From the NCBI GenBank assembly GCA_030592985.1, contig JAUVIB010000136.1, positions 1-7,772 of the forward strand: DNA of 7,772 nt, written 5' to 3'. Positions 6,123-7,772 of the stretch are shown here, piece by piece. Numbering within the stretch: the stretch's first letter is position 1; each line of letters opens with the position of its first letter. The stretch comes from Calditrichaceae bacterium. GTDB lineage: Bacteria > Calditrichota > Calditrichia > Calditrichales > Calditrichaceae. Position numbers and translations under genes: made by a program. The notes beneath the pieces were generated by a model. The model saw only the letters and a program-made list of their open reading frames with translations, had not been told where the DNA came from and did not search any database.

Positions 6123-6581
6123 ATGGATAGTGTCAATTATTTAATGGAACCGGTGATTGTCTGGTTTGTTATCGGATTAATTTTATTGATTTTGGAATTT
6201 GCATTACCCGGGTTGATTATGGCATTTTTTGGTGTTGGCGCCTGGGTTACGGCGTTGGTCTGTTCCATCTTTGATTTAAGCCTTACCGGACAGCTTTTAA
6301 CCTTTATTATTTTTTCGGTATTAGCTATCATATTATTAAGGAAAAAAATTAAAGAGAAATTTTTTAATGAGAACAAAAATACAGAAGATGTGCTTAGCGA
6401 TGAATTTATTGGTAAAATGAGTGTCGCAGTGACCGATATTAGCGTTATATCCGGAGGCAAGATTACTCTCAAGGGGGCCCAGTGGGAGGCGAAATCGGAT
6501 GTAGATATTAAGGAGGGTGAAAATGTTGAAATAATCGGCAGGGAAAATATTGTACTGCTGGTAAAACCGGTATTTCAATAG
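6123..6581 (+). CDS. Short NfeD-like membrane protein with OB fold
   Basis: The protein has 152 residues, the size of the short NfeD class that lacks the ClpP-like serine protease domain. Residues 10-30 (PVIVWFVIGLILLILEFALPG), about 32-50 and 55-72 (LLTFIIFSVLAIILL) form three membrane segments. The C-terminal part from 94 to 150 is the OB-fold domain, with the familiar FIGKMSVAVTDI, GGKITLKGAQWEAKSD and EGENVEIIGRENIVLLVKP. Family members pair with SPFH proteins, and the OB fold is thought to stabilise or recruit those assemblies. The start is supported by AGAAGGGAG about 6 bases upstream. The SPFH gene follows after 94 bases on the same strand, the classical NfeD-SPFH order. Confidence 0.9.
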   Translation: MDSVNYLMEPVIVWFVIGLILLILEFALPGLIMAFFGVGAWVTALVCSIFDLSLTGQLLTFIIFSVLAIILLRKKIKEKFFNENKNTEDVLSDEFIGKMSVAVTDISVISGGKITLKGAQWEAKSDVDIKEGENVEIIGRENIVLLVKPVFQ

Positions 6582-6663
6582 TTTTTACTTTATTCAGATA
6601 ACAGATGATACCTAAAATAGGCAGTTCCAAACAATAAATAGAATATTGATATCAGATTTAAAA

Positions 6664-6670
6664 AAGGAGG
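6664..6670 (+). promoter_or_regulatory. Ribosome binding site fixing the SPFH start
   Basis: AAGGAGG, a near-perfect anti-16S match, lies 5 bases before the ATG at 6676. An in-frame TTG at 6646 would place this site inside the gene and add ten charged residues before the membrane anchor, so it is rejected. Confidence 0.85.
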
Positions 6671-6675
6671 TAAGG

Positions 6676-7614
6676 ATGCAGCCAACAGCCATTATTTTAA
6701 TAGGGATAATTATTTTCATCTTCATTATGTTTATTTCAACCATTAAAATTGTTCCCCAGCGCCAAGCTTTCATTGTTGAACGTCTTGGGAAATACCGCAC
6801 TGCATTGCAGGCCGGTTTTCATATTATTTTACCTTTTGTTGACAAAGTTTCCTATAAACACAGTCTGAAAGAACAAGCGATTGATGTGGCTTCACAGACT
6901 TGTATTACCAAGGATAATATTTCTGTTGAAGTGGACGGTATACTTTATCTTCAGGTAATGGATCCGAAAAAGGCGTCCTATGGGATTGATAATTACCATT
7001 ATGCTTCTATTCAGATTGCTCAAACGACGATGCGCAGCATTATTGGAAAGATGGAATTGGATAAAACTTTTGAAGAACGGGATGCCATTAATACGACTAT
7101 TGTAGCAGCTGTGGATAAAGCGAGTGATCCATGGGGAGTAAAAATAACCCGGTATGAGCTTAAAAATATTACGCCGCCGCAGAGTATTAAAGACGCCATG
7201 GAGAAGCAAATGCGCGCCGAACGTGAGAAAAGGGCTATTATTGCGGAATCACAAGGTGATAAACAAGCTAAAATTAATCGTGCCGAAGGCGATAAACAGG
7301 AGCTGATCGCGCGTTCCGAAGGGGAGAAACAGAAGAGAATCAATGAAGCGGAAGGGAGTGGTAGGGAAATTGAACGGGTTGCCTCCGCAACGGCACAAGG
7401 TATCAGAGAAATTGCTCTCGCTATTAATGAAAAGGGTGGAATGAATGCCGTAAATTTACGTGTAGCAGAGCAGTATCTTGGTGAATTTGGTAAATTGGCC
7501 AAAGAGGGTAATACTTTGATTATACCATCTAATTTATCTGATGTAGCCGGCATGGTATCATCAGCCGTGTCCGTATTCAAAAATATGGATAACAAAAAAA
7601 ATAAGATCGTTTAA
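6676..7614 (+). CDS. SPFH/prohibitin-domain paraslipin (stomatin/QmcA-like)
   Basis: The protein is 312 residues. It has one N-terminal membrane anchor (about 4-24) and the SPFH domain (about 25-180), with KIVPQRQAFIVERLGKYRTALQAGFHIILPFVDKV-type opening, TKDNISVEVDGILYLQVMDP, and WGVKITRYELKNITPP. A charged coiled coil follows, in which residues 193-236 read as four 11-residue repeats beginning QGDKQ, EGDKQ, EGEKQ and EGSGR. The C-terminal region with EQYLGEFGKLAKEGNTLIIPSNLSD is typical of the paraslipin/QmcA branch. Such proteins assemble into large cage-like or microdomain complexes in the inner membrane, linked to membrane protein quality control and fluidity. The NfeD gene lies upstream and a small membrane protein gene 57 bases downstream. 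The upstream NfeD and strong Shine-Dalgarno support a cotranscribed unit. Confidence 0.93.
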   Translation: MQPTAIILIGIIIFIFIMFISTIKIVPQRQAFIVERLGKYRTALQAGFHIILPFVDKVSYKHSLKEQAIDVASQTCITKDNISVEVDGILYLQVMDPKKASYGIDNYHYASIQIAQTTMRSIIGKMELDKTFEERDAINTTIVAAVDKASDPWGVKITRYELKNITPPQSIKDAMEKQMRAEREKRAIIAESQGDKQAKINRAEGDKQELIARSEGEKQKRINEAEGSGREIERVASATAQGIREIALAINEKGGMNAVNLRVAEQYLGEFGKLAKEGNTLIIPSNLSDVAGMVSSAVSVFKNMDNKKNKIV

Positions 7615-7671
7615 TTGAAACCTTTTCATTTCCTGCTCGTAAATAATTAAAAATTCAGAAGGAGCAGAGAG

Positions 7672-7772
7672 ATGAAAGAGACCATTCAAATCATTGTCGT
7701 ATTTATTCTTGCCGTACCTTTTATGTATATGGCATTCGATATTACCAGAGATGTTGTTAAAGAATCCGGAAA
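7672..7772 (+). CDS. Small single-pass membrane protein, 3' end cut by window edge
   Basis: The ATG at 7672 is preceded by AGAAGGAG with about 8 bases spacing. Thirty-three codons can be read before the edge without a stop. The protein opens MKETIQIIVVFILAVPFMY, continues MAFDITRDVVKESG, and so has one predicted membrane helix (about 5-22) followed by a charged segment. I do not recognise the family. Its strand, short distance from the SPFH stop and lack of any terminator between them suggest it is the third gene of the NfeD-SPFH unit, perhaps a small accessory subunit. Whether it is truly short cannot be seen here. Confidence 0.65.
   Translation, partial: MKETIQIIVVFILAVPFMYMAFDITRDVVKESG

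Noticed and set aside
7020..7595. Long minus-strand frame of 191 codons opposite the SPFH gene
   Set aside because: The SPFH protein on the plus strand is unmistakable; the antisense frame has a composition typical of a shadow of coiled-coil codons.

Overview
The window looks like chromosome from an AT-rich, Gram-negative bacterium, most likely of the FCB superphylum (Bacteroidota, Ignavibacteriota, Calditrichota or a relative). The reasons are two secreted proteins of FCB style (a short FN3-like protein and a small outer-membrane barrel), lipoprotein-type leaders, and a GH20 enzyme of the type common in that group. A DNA polymerase III chi subunit is also present. Shine-Dalgarno sites are clear on most plus-strand genes, so a typical SD-poor Bacteroidia genome is less likely. 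The phylum call is an inference. I see no tRNA, rRNA, CRISPR array, transposase or phage gene.

Left part (1-3980, all minus strand). A GH20 beta-N-acetylhexosaminidase lipoprotein runs off the left edge. It is followed by about 600 bp of non-coding DNA holding a degenerate palindromic MITE-like repeat and a terminator-like hairpin. Next is a two-gene unit that overlaps by one base: a small outer-membrane beta-barrel protein and holC (chi subunit). Upstream of that lies a second two-gene unit: a hairpin-less membrane-fusion (periplasmic adaptor) lipoprotein and a small secreted FN3-like protein, closed by a good Rho-independent terminator.

Centre (3981-4691). A divergent intergenic region with a perfect 9-bp inverted repeat separates the adaptor gene from the most distinctive gene here. 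That gene encodes a 139-residue secreted precursor with 11 cysteines, mostly in repeated CGDGKCG blocks. It closely resembles the EGKCG-motif peptides (HvfA/bufferin-like) that are substrates of MNIO (DUF692) enzymes and bind copper, but no MNIO or partner gene lies beside it in this window. It stands alone and ends in a long, near-perfect hairpin terminator.

Right part (4692-7772, all plus strand). A single aldo/keto reductase with an intact catalytic tetrad is followed by a membrane-quality unit: a short NfeD protein, a paraslipin-type SPFH protein (QmcA/stomatin-like), and the start of a small single-pass membrane protein cut by the right edge. NfeD and SPFH proteins are known partners, the NfeD OB fold being thought to work with SPFH assemblies. 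The small third gene probably belongs to the same operon.
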